Below are positions 1 to 6,623 of a stretch of 10,767 nucleotides of DNA, in pieces. This stretch comes from an archaeon. Its GTDB lineage: Archaea > Iainarchaeota > Iainarchaeia > CSSED10-239. The position numbers and the translations under genes are program-made. Numbering within the stretch: position 1 is the stretch's first letter; each line of letters begins with the position of its first letter. Where the stretch lies: NCBI GenBank assembly GCA_029563035.1, contig JAKQTP010000164.1, positions 1-10,767 on the forward strand. Direction: 5' to 3'. The notes beneath the pieces are model-generated. The model did no database searches, was not told the origin of the DNA, and worked only from the letters and a program-made list of their open reading frames with translations.

Positions 1-123
1 GGATGCGGATATTGGAAAGATGTTTACTTGAAAGAGAAAATTGGAATGGAAGGAGTAACGCACAATTTTATACTGCCGTTCATCCGCATACAATGGGGTT
101 ACTTAGTAGCAGAGAAGGAGTAA
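1..123 (+). CDS. C-terminal end of a cassette gene (partial)
   Basis: Frame 1 is open from the first base to a TAA at 121-123 and gives 40 residues ending in W-G-Y-L-V-A-E-K-E. The start lies outside the window. I do not recognise the family; the visible part mixes charged residues with a short hydrophobic stretch (N-F-I-L-P-F-I). The stop lies 11 bases before an attC-like site, the normal position for an integron cassette gene. This frame is preferred over the overlapping frame 3, which is open to 299 but reads straight through the attC hairpin, giving an apparent membrane segment that is only translated attC. Local GC is about 41%, higher than the DNA to the right. Confidence 0.55.
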   Translation, partial: GCGYWKDVYLKEKIGMEGVTHNFILPFIRIQWGYLVAEKE

Positions 124-134
124 TTTTTATTTCT

Positions 135-217
135 GCTAACGGATTGCAGATAAGCGAAGGCACAAATAGCGTTGGCATTGTGCAAGGAATTTGGGCTTTT
201 GCTTATCTGCTGTTAGC
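135..217 (+). other. attC-like recombination site 1
   Basis: The left end is GCTAAC (135-140), then a 5-base spacer and GCAGATAAGC (146-155). The right arm GCTTATCTGC (201-210) is its exact reverse complement and is followed by GTTAGCT (212-218), which fits the GTTRRRY core. A further small stem GCACAA/TTGTGC (160-165, 178-183) lies in the loop. Unequal spacers between arm and core on the two sides are as expected for the unpaired central spacer of an attC. The 83-base length is in the usual range. The crossover would fall between G212 and T213. Confidence 0.75.
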
Positions 218-282
218 TGCTGTTTTTTTCTCTTTGATTATCAGCACTTTAGAAAATAAATTGAAAATATCTTTGAAAAGGT

Positions 283-312
283 TTGCAAATTCAAAATAAG
301 GTTGTATATTTG
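283..312 (+). promoter_or_regulatory. Bacteroidota-type promoter
   Basis: TTG at 283-285 and TATATTTG at 305-312 match the -33 / -7 consensus (TTG, TAnnTTTG) with a 19-base gap. The first plausible gene starts at 350. It does not carry the upstream box of the four other promoters in this window, and its spacing is one base shorter. Confidence 0.7.
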
Positions 313-349
313 TATGGTCAATAAGACATAACAATTAAAATAAAATAAA

Positions 350-505
350 ATGGTAACTGTAAAAATCTTAAAAAATGGCAACACAATTAAACAGTTTACT
401 TGCCCTATTAAAATGCAACAAAAATATTTTGAACTTGCTTTTGACATTGCGGGTGGGATGTGGAATGGTAAGGATGAATTTAAAGTTGTAATTGATGAAG
501 CGTAA
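350..505 (+). CDS. small hypothetical protein, 51 residues
   Basis: This open frame starts MVTVKILKNG and ends KVVIDEA. The start sits in an A-rich context (AAATAAAATG) 37 bases after a clear promoter -7 element, the same layout as other genes here. The protein is soluble, with alternating beta-like segments and no membrane segment or signal peptide. I do not recognise a family. It is the first gene after attC site 1, so it could be the original gene of that cassette or the first gene of the AT-rich block. The next gene follows 52 bases after its stop, without an obvious promoter of its own, so the two are probably co-transcribed. Confidence 0.6.
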   Translation: MVTVKILKNGNTIKQFTCPIKMQQKYFELAFDIAGGMWNGKDEFKVVIDEA

Positions 506-542
506 AAAAGAAGCAAGAGGTGGTATTCGTATTAAACAATTA

Positions 543-570
543 AAACAAATAAATAAAATGAAAACAATGA
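543..570 (+). repeat. duplicated translation leader, copy 1
   Basis: Twenty-eight bases covering the A-rich leader, the ATG at 558 and codons 2-4 are identical to 1030-1057. The match ends just inside both genes, so the shared part is mainly the initiation region. Confidence 0.8.
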
Positions 571-755
571 GAAAGTTAATAGAATGGAATAAAATAGAAG
601 AATATTGGGATAAACTAACTACTAAAGATAAAAAAAGAATTTTATCGTTAGATGATTTTGCTGATGCTGATTATTATAAAGATTACGATTTTAATTCTTT
701 ACCAACAGATGTTCAAAATAATTTACTTAAATTTTTACCTAAATTTGAAAAGTAA
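558..755 (+). CDS. small hypothetical protein, 65 residues
   Basis: The product is acidic and aromatic-rich, with a run of D and Y residues (F-A-D-A-D-Y-Y-K-D-Y-D-F) and a predicted helical start. The frame is open further upstream, with an ATG at 495 that overlaps the preceding gene. I chose 558 because the 28 bases around this ATG are identical to those around the start of the DUF932 gene at 1045, including the first codons M-K-T-M. No known domain is recognised. It ends 289 bases before the next gene and has no clear terminator. Confidence 0.6.
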   Translation: MKTMRKLIEWNKIEEYWDKLTTKDKKRILSLDDFADADYYKDYDFNSLPTDVQNNLLKFLPKFEK

Positions 756-965
756 TTTTTAAAAAGTTTTTTACACAGAACTATAATTTGAAACACGAAT
801 GTAGTATTGTGTATAACTACATAATATGTGTATATTTTTTATTAAAAATACATTGATTATCAATAAAAAACAAATAATTATGATTAAAAAAATCACTAAA
901 AGTGATAAATCATTAAATTAATTAAAGTTGAATAAAAATATCTAAAATCATTTATTTATATTTAA
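756..965. promoter_or_regulatory. gene-free AT-rich spacer with dyads
   Basis: No gene is seen in this stretch, which is well above 80% A+T. It contains a perfect 13-base palindrome ATTGATTATCAAT (852-864) and the inverted repeat ATCACT-AAA-AGTGAT (892-906), plus GTAGT/ACTAC around 800-820. The first palindrome is the same TTGA-N3-TCAA dyad found upstream of the four shared promoters, but here it is not followed by a TTG at the matching distance. These are candidate operators; an origin of replication is also possible but unsupported. Confidence 0.4.
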
Positions 966-1019
966 TTGATTTACAAAAAGTTATAATTTTGTTTAATTCA
1001 ATAAAAAATACTATATTTA
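966..1019 (+). promoter_or_regulatory. shared-type promoter P1 (DUF932 gene)
   Basis: The upstream box TTGATTTACAAAAAG begins at 966, the -33 TTG at 989 and the -7 TATATTTA at 1012. Both start-to-start distances are 23 bases. The ATG follows at 1045. The same layout occurs at 2641, 5272 and 7337. Confidence 0.75.
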
Positions 1020-1029
1020 CATTATAATT

Positions 1030-1057
1030 AAACAAATAAATAAAATGAAAACAATGA
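1030..1057 (+). repeat. duplicated translation leader, copy 2
   Basis: Identical over 28 bases to 543-570, covering the leader, ATG and first codons of the DUF932 gene. Either the region was duplicated or an initiation module was copied between genes. Confidence 0.8.
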
Positions 1058-2193
1058 CAACAACAAATGAAAAATTATTAGATTTTCAAACGAAAATCAG
1101 TAACTCTAAAATCTTCGTGAAGGATTTTAATTTATCACAATTAAACATTGAGAGTATTGAGGGTATGAATTACATTAATATCAAAGATGGTAACAATGTA
1201 ACTAAATTGTTTCATGCTTCAATTCAAGCAGTAAGTTCTTTGTCAAAGATGTTAAATATAGAAAATTTATTTTCTAATTTATCAGGTTCAGTAGGAAAAG
1301 AACAAGCATCAAAAATTTTACAAGTAATTAAGGTTGCTCTTTCAAAAAACAACAAATCAGTTAGATTGATTTTGAATTTTGAAACAAAAACAGTAGAGAA
1401 CATTATTGAGAAGGCACCAGATTATTTATCGAATGATTCATTCTTAAAATTGTTTGAATCTAAATTGGATGCAAATTCAGAAATTATCAATTATGGTGTT
1501 GGTCAAGATGGTACTCAATCTGTAACTTTTAAATCTGAGAATTGGGGATTTAAATTAGCTGGTAAAACAGATGAATCTTTCAATATGGGAATGTTATTTG
1601 AAAACTCTCCTGTGAGAGGAACATCTGTTATGCCATATTTTTATAGATTGGTTTGTACAAATGGAATGGTTGCTGAAAGAGGTATTGATTCAATGAGTTT
1701 AACATTAGAGGGAAGAAAAGAGGCAGATGTCTTAAAATTCATACAAGGTGTTAATGCTTTAAACTTTAATTCTTATGATGCAAGTGAGTTTGGTAATCGT
1801 GTTACATTTATGGAAAAAACAAGAGCTTCACTTAGAGAGATTAAAAGTTTTAAAAACTTAATTATCAAAAAATCAAACATTAGCAATAAAGATATTGACG
1901 AAAAAATGGTTTTGAATTCTCAATTAGAGGATTTTTTTCCAACAAATTCGATTGAACAATTATACTTTAAAAAAGGATATGATTTAGAATCTTTAACAAT
2001 GAAACACTATGCAAATATTAAATCTGAGATTACAGCTTGGGACTTGTTAAATAACTTAACAGATTTTGCAAGTCATGATTATGGTTTTAATGTATCACAA
2101 TCAGATATGATAAAGTTACAAGGACAGGCAGGCGAGTATATGTCAAAAAAATCTTTTGATACAGAATTTTTAATGCCTCAATTAATAAAATAA
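1045..2193 (+). CDS. DUF932 family phage/plasmid protein
   Basis: The 382-residue protein has the hallmarks of DUF932 (phage/plasmid-like proteins of the TIGR03299 type): R-L-V-C-T-N-G-M at about 201-208, preceded by a P-Y-F-Y segment, and near the C-terminus T-A-W-D-L-L-N-N-L-T-D-F-A (about 330-342). The length is normal for the family. These proteins are common on phages, plasmids and integrative elements; their biochemical role is not firmly established. No signal peptide or membrane segment is seen, so it is cytoplasmic. It has its own promoter and a strong terminator directly after it, so it is a one-gene transcription unit and probably highly expressed. The start at 1045 is fixed by the promoter and the A-rich leader. 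Confidence 0.8.
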   Translation: MKTMTTTNEKLLDFQTKISNSKIFVKDFNLSQLNIESIEGMNYINIKDGNNVTKLFHASIQAVSSLSKMLNIENLFSNLSGSVGKEQASKILQVIKVALSKNNKSVRLILNFETKTVENIIEKAPDYLSNDSFLKLFESKLDANSEIINYGVGQDGTQSVTFKSENWGFKLAGKTDESFNMGMLFENSPVRGTSVMPYFYRLVCTNGMVAERGIDSMSLTLEGRKEADVLKFIQGVNALNFNSYDASEFGNRVTFMEKTRASLREIKSFKNLIIKKSNISNKDIDEKMVLNSQLEDFFPTNSIEQLYFKKGYDLESLTMKHYANIKSEITAWDLLNNLTDFASHDYGFNVSQSDMIKLQGQAGEYMSKKSFDTEFLMPQLIK

Positions 2194-2209
2194 AAGTTGT
2201 TGTTTTTGA

Positions 2210-2253
2210 AATAGAGGGTTTGTGTTATTTATAACCTACCCTCTATTTTTTTA
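2210..2253 (+). terminator. rho-independent terminator
   Basis: AATAGAGGGT (2210-2219) and ACCCTCTATT (2238-2247) form a perfect 10-bp stem, with a weaker inner GGTT/AACC pairing, followed by seven T residues (2246-2252). It lies 17 bases after the DUF932 stop. It is the only strong terminator seen in the window. Confidence 0.9.
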
Positions 2254-2293
2254 TATACAATTAACAATTTAGAAAATAATTTGAAATAAAAAT

Positions 2294-2632
2294 ATGGATT
2301 ATAAAATATTATCTCAAACAAAGAATTATATCAAGTTGCAATTTGAAGATGAGCCTGAGTTAATTCACCTTACTGATTCAGGACATAAAAATGAATGGTT
2401 TAGATTCCTAGAAGATGGTTATGAAATTGAGCCTTGGCAATCAGGTATTGATTTAATTACAGATGAGATGATTTTAAAAACTTATCAAATAGATGTTAAT
2501 AAACCAAATAAATATATTGAAGATAATTTATCTAAAATACAAACAATTGCCGAAGAGGTTTATAGTGAAAACCCTGATGAAATTGTTTATAGAGAAGCAG
2601 ATGTTTATGATTTCTTTAAGAAAATAATTTAA
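2294..2632 (+). CDS. acidic hypothetical protein, 112 residues
   Basis: The product is strongly acidic (many E and D) with aromatic residues, starts MDYKILSQTKNYIKLQFEDE and ends in a helical D-V-Y-D-F-F-K-K-I-I. No family is recognised. It lies between a terminator and a promoter. Upstream I see no good -7 element, only TAATTTG at 2277-2283, one base short of the consensus. It may therefore be expressed by read-through. Small acidic proteins of this type are frequent in phage early regions, but no function can be assigned. Confidence 0.65.
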   Translation: MDYKILSQTKNYIKLQFEDEPELIHLTDSGHKNEWFRFLEDGYEIEPWQSGIDLITDEMILKTYQIDVNKPNKYIEDNLSKIQTIAEEVYSENPDEIVYREADVYDFFKKII

Positions 2633-2640
2633 ATAAATCA

Positions 2641-2694
2641 TTGTTTCTCAAAGAGTTATAAAGTTGTTTTTCTTTTCTTTTTGTTGTATATTTA
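2641..2694 (+). promoter_or_regulatory. shared-type promoter P2 (ATPase gene)
   Basis: The box TTGTTTCTCAAAGAGTTATA begins at 2641, the -33 TTG at 2664 and the -7 TATATTTA at 2687. Both distances are 23 bases. It is nearly identical to the promoter at 5272 from the box to the leader AATTAA-AACAACAA. The gene starts at 2730. Confidence 0.8.
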
Positions 2695-2729
2695 CACTAT
2701 AATTAACAACAAAAAAAACAACAAAAAAG

Positions 2730-4013
2730 ATGGAAAAGTTAGCAACAAGAGAAGAGTTTAAAACATTAGCTCTAGATTATTTAAAATCAAATCCAACTAA
2801 ATTTGATTTCAATGTTAAAGGTTCGGTTATTAAATGTTTAACTGATATATTGTCAGTAAATAAAATTAAAGCCGATAAAAATTCAACAAAAGAAAGGGAT
2901 TATTATAGAACATTAAAAAATGAAATCTTACCACAAACAGGTTTAAGAGGTATTAAAAATGATACTACCATTAAGGTAGATAAAATAGTAACAACTGAAG
3001 AGGTAGCATCTAAATCAAGTGTTATTGAAATTACTCACTCAAAATTAGCAGATGAGATTTTTGACGAAGAAATGTTTCGTCCACTTAGAACAGGTAAATT
3101 AATTGATAAATTTTTTAGCGACCACACAGAAGAAGGTGGTATTGTGAGTGGTGTTTATTTAGTAATAGGTGACCCAGGTGTTGGTAAGACAACTTTACTT
3201 GCAGATGTTTGTTTGTGTATCGAAGGAAATCAAGAAAACCCTACAGCAGATTGTTTGTTTATGAACTCAGAGATGTCAAGAAAAGACTTTATGTATGAGG
3301 CAAAGAAAACACCAATCCTAAAGGAATTAAAAATGTTTTTCTTCACAGATTATGAAACTGAAGAATTTGAGCATATTAACCCAATAGAATTATTTAGACA
3401 ATTTGTTATGTCTGGGAAATATCGTGTTATTGTTCTTGATTCTTTTAAAGATACAATGGATAGAATTTTAGCTTGGTATATAAATCGTGGAGAAAAAATA
3501 TCTTCAAATGTATTAGAAAAACAACTTTTAAAAATTATCTTAGATGCAAACAGAGAGAATAATACAACTTTCTTATGTATTCAACAAATTAATAAAGGTG
3601 GAGAATTTGTAGGTAGCAAAGCATTAGAACATAATACAACTGGTTTATTAGAAATGAGACATTGCAATTCTAGTGGAAGAAGATACATTAAATTTAAAAA
3701 GAATCGTAGAAATGGAGGTCTTGTTGGAACGCCACTTTATTACACAAAAAATAAAGAAACAGGAGTAATTGAATTTGATGAAAGAGATTACCAAAATAGG
3801 TTGGCAAGCAAAGCATTTTCAGAAGAAAACGATAAAGCTTTAGAAAAATTAAAAGATAGTTTTGATGAAGAACTAGAAGGAACAGCAGGAGTTTCAGTAG
3901 ATATAACTTTATTAGGAACAAGAATTGTTAGAAAAGAAGCAATAGAGTTAGATAATATAAATCAAGAATTAGAAGAAGAAGCTTTTAGTGAAGTTGTTAG
4001 CACTGAAGGTTAA
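2730..4013 (+). CDS. RecA-fold ATPase, RadA/DnaB-helicase type
   Basis: The 427-residue protein has a Walker A motif G-D-P-G-V-G-K-T-T at 147-155 and a Walker B V-I-V-L-D-S ending at 238. The region after that follows the RadA pattern: Q-Q-I-N-K-G-G (285-291), G-S-K-A-L-E-H (295-301), then K-K-N-R-R-N-G (323-329) in the place of the RadA K-N-R-F-G motif. The N-terminal ~140 residues are unlike RadA: no C4 zinc finger is seen. The acidic C-terminal ~85 residues are not a Lon-like domain. By family it would use ATP to move on or remodel DNA in replication or recombination of the element. It might equally be a RepA-type or DnaB-type helicase (AAA_25). It has its own promoter and no terminator. 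Confidence 0.75.
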   Translation: MEKLATREEFKTLALDYLKSNPTKFDFNVKGSVIKCLTDILSVNKIKADKNSTKERDYYRTLKNEILPQTGLRGIKNDTTIKVDKIVTTEEVASKSSVIEITHSKLADEIFDEEMFRPLRTGKLIDKFFSDHTEEGGIVSGVYLVIGDPGVGKTTLLADVCLCIEGNQENPTADCLFMNSEMSRKDFMYEAKKTPILKELKMFFFTDYETEEFEHINPIELFRQFVMSGKYRVIVLDSFKDTMDRILAWYINRGEKISSNVLEKQLLKIILDANRENNTTFLCIQQINKGGEFVGSKALEHNTTGLLEMRHCNSSGRRYIKFKKNRRNGGLVGTPLYYTKNKETGVIEFDERDYQNRLASKAFSEENDKALEKLKDSFDEELEGTAGVSVDITLLGTRIVRKEAIELDNINQELEEEAFSEVVSTEG

Positions 4014-4033
4014 TAGTTGTTAATTATTGGTTA

Positions 4034-4078
4034 TCCCTACGGTAAGGCGTTTATATGGTTCGAATCCATAATAGGGAG
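4034..4078 (+). ncRNA. tRNA-like element or tRNA remnant (45 bases)
   Basis: A perfect T-arm is present: TATGG, loop TTCGAAT, CCATA (4054-4070). An acceptor-like pairing TCCCTA/TAGGGA (4034-4039, 4072-4077) is followed by GCA. Between them is GGTAAGGCG, as found in tRNA D-loops. There is no anticodon arm and no room for one. It lies between the ATPase stop and the next gene's likely start, outside coding sequence if that gene starts at 4109. It may be a decayed tRNA, a tRNA-derived attachment remnant, or a structured leader. Confidence 0.45.
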
Positions 4079-4108
4079 CAGAAAAAATTTAAAAATAAAT
4101 TTTATAAG

Positions 4109-5260
4109 ATGAAAATAGATAAAATAAATGATGAATTTATTGTAGATTGTACAAATAATTCAAAAGAAGAAAGACAACAAGTATACAAATTTCTTGTAGA
4201 TAATAGGAATTATGAGAAATCATATCTTGAAGATTATTCTCCTGTTATTGTTTGCAATAAAAAACAAAATTATAGTAATTGGAATAGTTTAGAAAAATAC
4301 TATAATTGGGTTGATTCTAAAAAAGATATTTCTATTTATACTTTTGAGGAATTTGAAGAAATGTATTTAAAAGAAAAATTTGTATTACCTGTAAAATGGT
4401 GTATAAAAGATTGTAAAAAAGTTACTGAATACGGGGCAAAAAGATTTCATCATAAAATGGGTAATATATGGGAAGATGCTTATTTATGCATAGATGAATC
4501 TTCTGGTAAATATAATTATTTAAAAAAAAAATATAATTATACAGAAATCACATTTGAACAATTTAAAAAATATGTATTAAAAAACAATAATATGGAAAAT
4601 AATAAACAAATAATCGGCTACAAATTAATTAAAGAAGAATATAGAGAGGCAGCCTATAAGATTGCAAATACAAGTTGGTTTTTTAATGGTATAGTAGATT
4701 TTCAAGAAAACTGTTATATAGAAAAAAATTTAAAAGAAGCAGGAGTATTAGATTTATGGTTTGAAAAAGTTTATGAAGAAGAGTTTAAAGTAGGAGATTG
4801 GATATTTGGTAACATTTTAGGGACAGACATATATAATTATGAAAAAAACCCTGTAAAAATTATTGAAATAAATGAAAATAACTTCAGATATGATTTAGGT
4901 TCAGTTTATAAATTAGATTTTAAGGTAGGTGAAAAAAGTGAATATTATCAATTAAATCAAATAACAAGAAAAGCAACACCAAAAGAAATTGCAAACGCTC
5001 AAAAAGCTATTGTAAAAATGTATTCTTCTAATAAAGGACAATTTGAAATTGAAGTTATTGATGGGAAAGCTTATTATAGGCCTGAAAATAAAGAATTGCC
5101 TAAAGAATGGATTAAAGATATTATTGATAGTTTTGAAAAAGTTTTAAGTAAAGGTGGAATAGATTATCCTTATAATGTAGAGGTTTCATCTTTAAATGTA
5201 GGTTGTTATCATGGTACCAAGAAGGAAGATTGGGGAAATGTTTATAAGTTATTAAGATAA
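4109..5260 (+). CDS. two-module phage-type hypothetical protein
   Basis: The frame is open from 4055, but that extension would translate the tRNA-like element, so I place the start at 4109 (MKIDKINDEF), giving 383 residues. The N-terminal part (1-161) contains two related segments, I-S-I-Y-T-F-E-E-F-E-E-M-Y-L (74-87) and Y-T-E-I-T-F-E-Q-F-K-K-Y-V-L (144-157), suggesting an internal duplication. An internal Met at 162 begins a second module (M-E-N-N-K-Q-I-I-G-Y-K-L) with E-F-K-V-G-D-W-I-F-G and R-K-A-T-P-K-E-I later on. From memory, such sequences occur as separate proteins in Bacteroidota phages and elements. This may be a fusion. The function is unknown; no membrane segment is seen. Confidence 0.65.
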   Translation: MKIDKINDEFIVDCTNNSKEERQQVYKFLVDNRNYEKSYLEDYSPVIVCNKKQNYSNWNSLEKYYNWVDSKKDISIYTFEEFEEMYLKEKFVLPVKWCIKDCKKVTEYGAKRFHHKMGNIWEDAYLCIDESSGKYNYLKKKYNYTEITFEQFKKYVLKNNNMENNKQIIGYKLIKEEYREAAYKIANTSWFFNGIVDFQENCYIEKNLKEAGVLDLWFEKVYEEEFKVGDWIFGNILGTDIYNYEKNPVKIIEINENNFRYDLGSVYKLDFKVGEKSEYYQLNQITRKATPKEIANAQKAIVKMYSSNKGQFEIEVIDGKAYYRPENKELPKEWIKDIIDSFEKVLSKGGIDYPYNVEVSSLNVGCYHGTKKEDWGNVYKLLR

Positions 5261-5271
5261 ATAATAACCAA

Positions 5272-5325
5272 TTGATTCTCAAATAGTTATAGAGTTGTTC
5301 TTCGTTTCTTATTATTGTATATTTG
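5272..5325 (+). promoter_or_regulatory. shared-type promoter P3 (six-gene run)
   Basis: The box TTGATTCTCAAATAGTTATA begins at 5272, the -33 TTG at 5295 and the -7 TATATTTG at 5318, with both distances exactly 23 bases. This is the best -7 match of the set. It drives the closely packed genes from 5347 to 7247. Confidence 0.85.
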
Positions 5326-5346
5326 TATATAATTAAAAACAACAAG

Positions 5347-5574
5347 ATGAAAGTGAAAGTAAATACTAAGAGCAATTACCAAAATTTAAACGGACAATGG
5401 TTGGAGTTAAGAGAGATAGTTGGTACAAGAGTTACTTGCATAGTAAAGTTTGCAGAATTTGGTAAACAAACCGTAGATTTTAATTTAAAAGAGGTAACAG
5501 AAATTGATACAACAAGTTCTATTGAAACAAAGCTTGACCCTATTTTTGAATTAGCATTAAAACCTTTTTGTTAA
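5347..5574 (+). CDS. small beta-rich hypothetical protein, 75 residues
   Basis: Start at 5347 (MKVKVNTKSN), 22 bases after the -7 element; an upstream in-frame ATG at 5323 lies inside the promoter and is rejected. The sequence N-L-N-G-Q-W-L-E-L-R-E-I-V-G-T-R-V-T-C-I has the alternating pattern of a small beta barrel of SH3 or KOW type, followed by F-G-K-Q-T-V-D-F-N-L-K-E-V. Similar small proteins are frequent in Bacteroidota phages, but I cannot name a family. It is the first gene of the run. Confidence 0.65.
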   Translation: MKVKVNTKSNYQNLNGQWLELREIVGTRVTCIVKFAEFGKQTVDFNLKEVTEIDTTSSIETKLDPIFELALKPFC

Positions 5575-5596
5575 AATCACTAAAAAAAAAATAGAG

Positions 5597-5923
5597 ATGG
5601 GATATAGATGGAAACCAACAAAGGCGCAAAAAGATGAATATAAGGCAAAGATGAAAGTTAGAAATTCTTTACCTATTATTAATGCAACGAAACCTATTAG
5701 AACTAATTGTTATGTAGAATTTTATTCTATAAACCAAGGAGATTTAATAAGAGGTAAAGTGATTAGACATTCTTATGGAGCTAATAAAAATCAGCATACA
5801 TTTTCTATTCAAAAAATAGATGGGAGTTTATTATTAGTTAAAGGAAGAAATTTGTATCCTAACTTATTAAAACATACACCCGGGCAAGAATCATTAACAA
5901 CACAAATGGAATTATTTAAATAA
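5597..5923 (+). CDS. basic hypothetical phage-type protein, 108 residues
   Basis: It begins M-G-Y-R-W-K-P-T-K-A-Q-K, a start I associate with small proteins of Bacteroidota phages and integrative elements, and it is basic. The middle (C-Y-V-E-F-Y-S-I-N-Q-G-D-L-I-R-G-K-V-I-R-H-S-Y-G) looks like a beta-barrel region, and it ends T-Q-M-E-L-F-K. The basic charge would fit nucleic-acid binding, but no motif proves it. It follows the preceding stop by 22 bases and belongs to the same transcription unit. Confidence 0.65.
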   Translation: MGYRWKPTKAQKDEYKAKMKVRNSLPIINATKPIRTNCYVEFYSINQGDLIRGKVIRHSYGANKNQHTFSIQKIDGSLLLVKGRNLYPNLLKHTPGQESLTTQMELFK

Positions 5924-5944
5924 ATAAAAAAAATATCTAAGGAA

Positions 5945-6358
5945 ATGGAAACAGAAATTAAATATAGAATGTTTTGCTTTGTACCTTATAATATCTCAGA
6001 TATTCAAAAAGGAATTCAAGCCTTACATGGAGTTGTTGAATATCAATTAGAGCATGGAAATCTAGAGCCTTATAAAAAATGGTCAGAGATAGAAAAAACT
6101 GTTATTATTCTTAATGGAGGAACAACCGGCAGAAAATCTTCAATGCATGATATAATTAGAATATTAAAAGAGTTTAAGATTGATTATTCTTTATTTTGTG
6201 AAGAGGATATGAATGATGCACTAACTTCAATTAATTTTATTCTTCCATCTACGATTTATAATTTAGAGATAAATCAGGATTTATTAGAATGGCCAGAAAC
6301 TTTTCTTAAATTAGAGGAGAAGATTAAAATTTGGCTATCTAAATTTAAATTAGCTTAA
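5945..6358 (+). CDS. possible PTH2-like (peptidyl-tRNA hydrolase) protein
   Basis: The 137-residue protein begins with a hydrophobic strand (M-F-C-F-V-P-Y-N), then I-Q-K-G-I-Q-A-L-H-G-V-V-E-Y, a second strand K-T-V-I-I-L-N-G-G-T-T, a helix (S-M-H-D-I-I-R-I-L-K-E-F), then Y-S-L-F-C-E-E-D-M-N-D-A-L-T-S-I-N-F-I-L. This order, with a K-x-x-x-Q-x-x-H helix and an E-x-D-x-x-x-A-L-T turn, resembles PTH2-type peptidyl-tRNA hydrolases and related phage proteins. If correct, it would release peptides from stalled tRNA. The assignment is from pattern memory only; a phage protein of the same fold without that activity is as likely. Confidence 0.5.
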   Translation: METEIKYRMFCFVPYNISDIQKGIQALHGVVEYQLEHGNLEPYKKWSEIEKTVIILNGGTTGRKSSMHDIIRILKEFKIDYSLFCEEDMNDALTSINFILPSTIYNLEINQDLLEWPETFLKLEEKIKIWLSKFKLA

Positions 6359-6368
6359 AACAGAAATT

Positions 6369-6623
6369 ATGAAATTAGTCTTCGATTATACTTATTGTTC
6401 AGAGCCAGAATGTTGGGAGTGGAATATACCATTTGAATATGAATCTAAAGAAAAATTTATATTTGATGTTTTAGAAAATCCTATGATATTAAATAAAATA
6501 GGTATTAGCGTATATGAACATCAATTGATACCTAACATAGAGAGTGATTTAGAATATATCATTAATGTAGATGAGTATGTTTTTACTTTAGAAGAATGGT
6601 TTGAAAAAAATAAAGCTTTATGA
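6369..6623 (+). CDS. small acidic hypothetical protein, 84 residues
   Basis: The product is acidic and rich in aromatic residues, starting M-K-L-V-F-D-Y-T-Y-C-S-E-P-E-C-W-E-W and ending in the helix T-L-E-E-W-F-E-K-N-K. Two cysteines (C-x4-C) lie near the N-terminus, but there is no complete metal site. It starts 10 bases after the preceding stop, and its last four bases overlap the next start (ATGA), so the two are translationally coupled. No family recognised. Confidence 0.65.
   Translation: MKLVFDYTYCSEPECWEWNIPFEYESKEKFIFDVLENPMILNKIGISVYEHQLIPNIESDLEYIINVDEYVFTLEEWFEKNKAL

Noticed and set aside
3..299. Open frame of 98 codons with an apparent membrane segment
   Set aside because: It reads through the whole of attC site 1. 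The hydrophobic stretch is translated attC arm sequence, and frame 1 gives a better gene end that stops just before the site.
241..516. Minus-strand frames at 241-516, 3694-3921, 5121-5375, 6888-7133 and 10210-10446
   Set aside because: All lie opposite better-supported + strand genes, promoters or leaders; their products are low-complexity L/I/F/K-rich or simple complements of real genes, and none has a promoter or start context.
3996..4001. GTTAGC at 3996-4001 and again at 6758-6763 as further attC right ends
   Set aside because: Both lie inside coding sequence and have no matching left end or paired arms upstream.
4034..4078. A complete functional tRNA gene
   Set aside because: There is no anticodon arm and the D-arm is incomplete; 45 bases are too few for a standard tRNA.
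4055..4108. Extended start of the 4109 gene
   Set aside because: These codons would translate the T-arm of the tRNA-like element; the ATG at 4109 follows an A-rich leader typical of this window.
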